Made by a program: the position numbers and the translations under genes
Notes under the pieces: model-generated
What the model was told of the DNA's origin: nothing
Database searches by the model: none
Seen by the model: the letters and a program-made list of their open reading frames with translations, nothing else
Shown here: in pieces, positions 61,084 through 64,000 of the stretch
Layout of the letters: each line of letters opens with the position of its first letter
Numbering within the stretch: position 1 is the stretch's first letter
Assembly (NCBI GenBank): GCA_050309585.1
Contig: JBNRML010000036.1
Span: 33,961-97,960, forward strand
Source: Bovifimicola sp050309585
GTDB lineage: Bacteria; Bacillota; Clostridia; Lachnospirales; Lachnospiraceae
Length of the DNA stretch: 64,000 nucleotides
Direction of reading: 5' to 3'

Positions 61084-61779
61084 ATGGGAAATAACGAAGT
61101 AGAAATAGATATTGCGAAGTGTCTTCGTGCAATTAAAAAATCTTATAAGGTTGTCCTGCTTGCAACACTCCTTGCATTATTACTTGGAATAATTTTAGCT
61201 ATGTTTGTAAGTAAACCTCACAACGAGTATTTAGCGGTTTCTTCGGTTTATAGCATCGGATCTGACAAATATTCAAAAACTACTCTTACACTGGATAATT
61301 CTGTAGCCATGAGCCAATACTACGACATTATTAAAAGTCATAAGGTGGCAGACAGGGCAAAACTTATTTTAGGTGATGAGGAAATAAGTGAAAAAGATAT
61401 ATACGACATGGTCAGTATAGGAGATAATTCAGGAAACACAAAATCAGCTACTGTTTACATACAAGCTGTAAATCAGGATCCTGCATTGGCTGTGAACGTG
61501 GCCAACGCAGTTGCAGAAGCCTTTATCCAGGAAATGGCAGGAAAGGAACAGGATGATATACAGATTCTTGATAATGCAAATGAGGCTGAAAAATGTTATG
61601 ATGCGGGTATAAACAGAGTAAAGATTATTATTTTCTCAACGGTCTTTGGAATAATTATGTCTTGTATTATTATTTCCATGAAAGAGATTTTATCGACAAA
61701 GATGTACACGGCGAAGGATGCAACGCTTAACGGAACGCTGGATATAATTGGTGTAATTCCTGTTTTTAAACAGAAATAA
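61084..61779 (+). CDS. Wzz/YveK-type chain-length-determinant-like protein
   Basis: A 231-residue protein with two membrane helices (about 20-42, VVLLATLLALLLGIILAMFV; about 178-198, VKIIIFSTVFGIIMSCIII) around an extracytoplasmic domain. This is the layout of polysaccharide co-polymerases that partner with BY-kinases. It starts two bases after the preceding stop codon. It is the last cassette gene. Confidence 0.8.
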   Translation: MGNNEVEIDIAKCLRAIKKSYKVVLLATLLALLLGIILAMFVSKPHNEYLAVSSVYSIGSDKYSKTTLTLDNSVAMSQYYDIIKSHKVADRAKLILGDEEISEKDIYDMVSIGDNSGNTKSATVYIQAVNQDPALAVNVANAVAEAFIQEMAGKEQDDIQILDNANEAEKCYDAGINRVKIIIFSTVFGIIMSCIIISMKEILSTKMYTAKDATLNGTLDIIGVIPVFKQK

Positions 61780-61862
61780 GGGATGTCGTTTTGATGGATG
61801 GGACTGAACTACGGTTATTTTTAATATAATACAAATTATGTCCGTAATATCTTACATTAACA

Positions 61863-61962
61863 GTATCTGTTCAGAGCCAACCTCCAAAATGCTTTCATTT
61901 CGTCGGTGTGGCGTATCAGCCAAATAAAATTTCAAAAACAGTCTTTGAAAGTAATTCTGTTA
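61863..61962 (+). repeat. Element T, left half (second copy)
   Basis: From CTGTTCAGAGCCAACCTCC through TCGTCGGTGTGGCGTATC to CCAAATAAAATTTCAAAAACAG the sequence follows the left half of the full copy at 10001 almost base for base. The right arm is missing. It begins 84 bases after the Wzz-like gene. The 400-base gap from 61780 to 62180 contains only this copy, a terminator and a further T end. Confidence 0.75.
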
Positions 61963-61988
61963 AGAAATGAGGATTTGTATGAATAATT

Positions 61989-62029
61989 AATCGCAGTAAT
62001 GAGATTAATCTTGTTACTGCGATTTTTTA
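61989..62029 (+). terminator. Intrinsic terminator after the envelope cassette
   Basis: A perfect 11-pair stem, AATCGCAGTAA with TTACTGCGATT, followed by TTTT. Its T-run is also the left arm of a second stem, TTTTTTATGCAG with CTGCATAAAAAA (62023-62061). Confidence 0.8.
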
Positions 62030-62088
62030 TGCAGATTTTCAAACTGCCACTGCATAAAAAAGGAAATAATAGTAATAATAAAAGTAAT

Positions 62089-62106
62089 GTATCTGTTCAG
62101 AGCCAA
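62089..62106 (+). repeat. Direct-repeat end of element T
   Basis: GTATCTGTTCAGAGCCAA is an exact 18-base copy of 61863-61880, without any element body behind it. It lies 75 bases before spoVAC. Confidence 0.6.
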
Positions 62107-62180
62107 ATATATTTTTACAGATACAAAGTAATAATAAAAAATGTTTGAGGTTAATATTTTTTTATGGAAAGGAAGGAAAT

Positions 62181-62633
62181 ATGCAGGTAAAAGATGATAA
62201 AGAGCTTAGCAAAAAATACAATGAGTATGTCAGAAGAGTCACTAAGACAAATTCGCTTCCAAAAGATATGATTTGGGCTTTTTTTGTTGGGGGCATAATT
62301 TGCATGATAGGCCAGTTGATAATGAATTATCTCGGAAAAAGGAATTTTACCAAAGATGAGATAAATAGTATCACTATTTTGATACTTGTTTTTTCGTCAG
62401 CTTTATTAACAGGCTTGAATATCTATCCTAAAATAGGAAAATTTGGTGGGGCAGGAGCTCTGGTTCCGATTACAGGTTTTGCCAATTCTGTTGCGGCTCC
62501 TGCTATTGAATTTAAGGCAGAAGGAATGGTAACAGGTCTTGGTTGTAAGATTTTTACCATTGCAGGACCGGTGATTTTATATGGAATACTGAGCTCTTGG
62601 GTACTGGGATTTATATACTGGTTTTTTAGCTGA
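62181..62633 (+). CDS. spoVAC: Stage V sporulation protein AC
   Basis: Membrane protein of the spoVA channel, 150 residues with about four helices. KYNEYVRRVTKTNSLPKDMI is the family opening, followed by AFFVGGIICMIGQ and GAGALVPITGFANSVAAPAIE, the most conserved block. AAGGAAGGAAAT precedes ATG 62181; an upstream ATG at 62145 lacks a site. spoVAD follows after 56 bases. Confidence 0.9.
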   Translation: MQVKDDKELSKKYNEYVRRVTKTNSLPKDMIWAFFVGGIICMIGQLIMNYLGKRNFTKDEINSITILILVFSSALLTGLNIYPKIGKFGGAGALVPITGFANSVAAPAIEFKAEGMVTGLGCKIFTIAGPVILYGILSSWVLGFIYWFFS

Positions 62634-62689
62634 TAAAAGGTGCTTAGATGATTATATTTTAATAATTAATTATAAGAGAGGTTGACGGT

Positions 62690-63727
62690 ATGAGTGAGCA
62701 GAAGGGAAAACAGAGTATTGAATTTAAGAATAAGCCTGCAATTTTGAGTACTGCATGTATTTGTGGACATAAGGAGGTTGAAGGCCCTATGTCTGATTAT
62801 TTTGATAAGTTTTATGAAGATGATATGTTTGGTGCAGATACATGGGAAAAAGCCGAAAGTGCACTGCAGGAGAAAACGGTCAAGCTGTGTCTTGAAAAGG
62901 GAAAGCTAAGTGAAAGTGATATTAGATATATGTTTGCGGGAGATTTAATGGGACAGCTTATTGCTTCAACATTTGGATTGATAAATTATAATATTCCATT
63001 GTTTGGAATTTATGGGGCATGTTCTACAGTAGGTGAGGCATTAAGTCTTGCGTCGATGACGGTGTCGGCAGGATATGCTGACAGAGTACTGGCTGTGGCC
63101 TCAAGTCATTTCGCAAGTGCTGAAAAGACATTCAGGTTTCCATTGGAATACGGAAATCAGAGACCATTTTCTGCCACATGGACGGTGACAGGGTGTGGAG
63201 CATTCGTGGTTGGAAACGGAGAAAAAACTTTTTCAAAGGATGAAATATACGGAAGGATTGCAGGAATAACAACAGGACAAATTGTGGATTTTGGCGTAAA
63301 GGATTCTATGAATATGGGGGCATGTATGGCACCGGCGGCTGCCACGGTTATAGAGGCAAATTTAAAAGATTTTGGATATACGGTAGAGGAGTACGACAAG
63401 ATAATTACAGGTGATTTGGGATATGTGGGACAGAAAATACTCATAGATTTATTAAAGTCCGTGGGAATTGATATTAGTAAAAAACATATGGATTGTGGAA
63501 TAGAAATATATGATTCAGAAACACAGGACACCCATGCTGGAGGAAGCGGTTGTGGCTGCTCAGCTTCAATTTTAAGTGGATACATTTTAAAGAAAATTAA
63601 GTCAGGACAATGGAAACGAGTGTTGTTTGTGCCAACAGGCGCACTTTTATCAACAGTGAGTTTTAATGAGGGACAAACTGTTCCGGGAATTGCACATGGA
63701 GTTATTATTGAGCATTCTGACATATAG
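62690..63727 (+). CDS. spoVAD: Stage V sporulation protein AD
   Basis: Thiolase-fold protein that binds dipicolinic acid for uptake into the forespore. 345 residues; GDLMGQLIASTFGL, GIYGACSTVGEAL, RPFSATWTVTGCGAFVV, ITGDLGYVGQ and GGSGCGCSASILSGYIL are all family blocks. GAGAGG lies nine bases before the ATG. spoVAE would be expected next, but R elements fill the remaining 270 bases of the window. Confidence 0.94.
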   Translation: MSEQKGKQSIEFKNKPAILSTACICGHKEVEGPMSDYFDKFYEDDMFGADTWEKAESALQEKTVKLCLEKGKLSESDIRYMFAGDLMGQLIASTFGLINYNIPLFGIYGACSTVGEALSLASMTVSAGYADRVLAVASSHFASAEKTFRFPLEYGNQRPFSATWTVTGCGAFVVGNGEKTFSKDEIYGRIAGITTGQIVDFGVKDSMNMGACMAPAAATVIEANLKDFGYTVEEYDKIITGDLGYVGQKILIDLLKSVGIDISKKHMDCGIEIYDSETQDTHAGGSGCGCSASILSGYILKKIKSGQWKRVLFVPTGALLSTVSFNEGQTVPGIAHGVIIEHSDI

Positions 63728-63739
63728 TGTCAGAAAATT

Positions 63740-64000
63740 GCTCGGAAATGGAGGATTAGTGTGAAAAAAGACTCTGAAAGAGCTCTTTTTTCATACAACG
63801 AATTGAGACGGAGCATCAATTCGAGCTATCGCAGTCGAGAAACAGGATAACCTGATTTCTCGACGCGTGTCTACGCAAATAAATTTGCTCCGACATGGAG
63901 GATTAGTGTGAAAAATCACACTGAAGTGCTGATTTTTCACACAGCTAATTGTGCCGCAGGCGCCCCAATTAGATTTATCGCAGAGCTGAATCTGAAATTC
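63740..64000 (+). repeat. Tandem units of structured element R (R5), running off the window
   Basis: One full unit of about 147 bases and the start of a second. Unit one: CTCGGAAATGGAGGATTAGT, hairpin D (63759-63796), hairpin A with loop ACGGAGC, hairpin B, and GCAAATAAATTTGC. Unit two: CTCCGACATGGAGGATTAGT, hairpin D (63906-63942), and a hairpin A with a new sequence (CTAATTG with CAATTAG). The two D hairpins differ in sequence (AAAAAAGA/TCTTTTTT against AAAAATCA/TGATTTTT) yet both pair fully. Confidence 0.82.

Noticed and set aside
59300..62180. Integrative element or phage carrying the envelope cassette
   Set aside because: No integrase, transposase or attachment site; only T-type repeat ends at the borders, so no mobile element is claimed as a feature.
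63740..64000. CRISPR array
   Set aside because: Repeats are long, imperfect, contain hairpins and genes' ribosome sites, have no uniform spacers, and no cas gene is present.

Overview
The window is AT-rich, densely packed bacterial DNA from an anaerobic, spore-forming, probably motile member of the Clostridia. The best fit is the family Lachnospiraceae; genus and species cannot be settled from the sequence alone. The evidence is a spoIIAA-spoIIAB-sigF operon next to spoVA genes, proteins of the DUF4317, DUF4364, DUF4250 and DUF1385 types, a short ProS, a 2-hydroxyacyl-CoA dehydratase-like operon, a GH5 cellulase and many c-di-GMP proteins. No rRNA, tRNA, CRISPR array, transposase or phage gene was seen.

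Layout. 1-7.1 kb: the start of carB (running off the left edge), a decayed multidomain GGDEF/HD-GYP gene, nth with a formate/nitrite-type channel, and two small membrane proteins. 7.4-10 kb: an M18 aminopeptidase and a membrane-anchored GH5 endoglucanase. 10.2-15.4 kb: a six-gene operon encoding a CooC-type ATPase, two dehydratase/double-cubane-like proteins, their BadF-type activator, a tiny membrane protein and an acetyl-CoA-synthase-beta-like protein. 15.5-24.2 kb: DUF4317, an EamA transporter, a MraY paralogue, a 926-residue repeat protein, proS and a flippase-like membrane protein. 24.2-27 kb: an EAL protein and an HD-GYP protein. 27-31 kb: a GH13 enzyme, a CYTH protein, a DJ-1 protein and a lipoprotein. 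31-42.5 kb: core housekeeping, with tig-clpP-clpX-engB, malic enzyme-radical SAM-DUF4364 on the other strand, and rho-rpmE-DUF1385-prmC-prfA. 42.7-48.5 kb: a phospho-signalling ABC exporter locus (FHA-ATPase, permease, PP2C phosphatase, Ser/Thr kinase, membrane protein). 48.5-54.3 kb: two aminotransferases (one is hisC), DUF4250, folC, a 47-residue gene missed by length cut-offs, and a zinc-ribbon/TPR protein. 54.4-63.7 kb: spoIIA and spoVA genes, broken by a chemotaxis receptor gene and by a three-gene envelope cassette.

The most interesting features outside genes are two families of dispersed, structured repeats. Family R (about 7.2-7.4, 16.8, 28.8-29.0, 58.5 and 63.7-64.0 kb) is built of several hairpins whose arms change together between copies. 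It ends in a strong Shine-Dalgarno sequence, and in three copies that sequence lies directly before the start codon of a gene. Family T (9996-10137, 50805, 61863, 62089) is a MITE-like imperfect palindrome with 15-bp inverted ends that abuts or overlaps stop codons. Both families sit at places where gene ends or operons look altered, including the split spoVA operon.

The best candidates for undescribed biology are (1) the structured, start-codon-delivering R element, (2) the CooC/dehydratase/activator/ACS-like operon, and (3) the FHA-ABC-PP2C-kinase exporter. All functional statements beyond family membership are inference.
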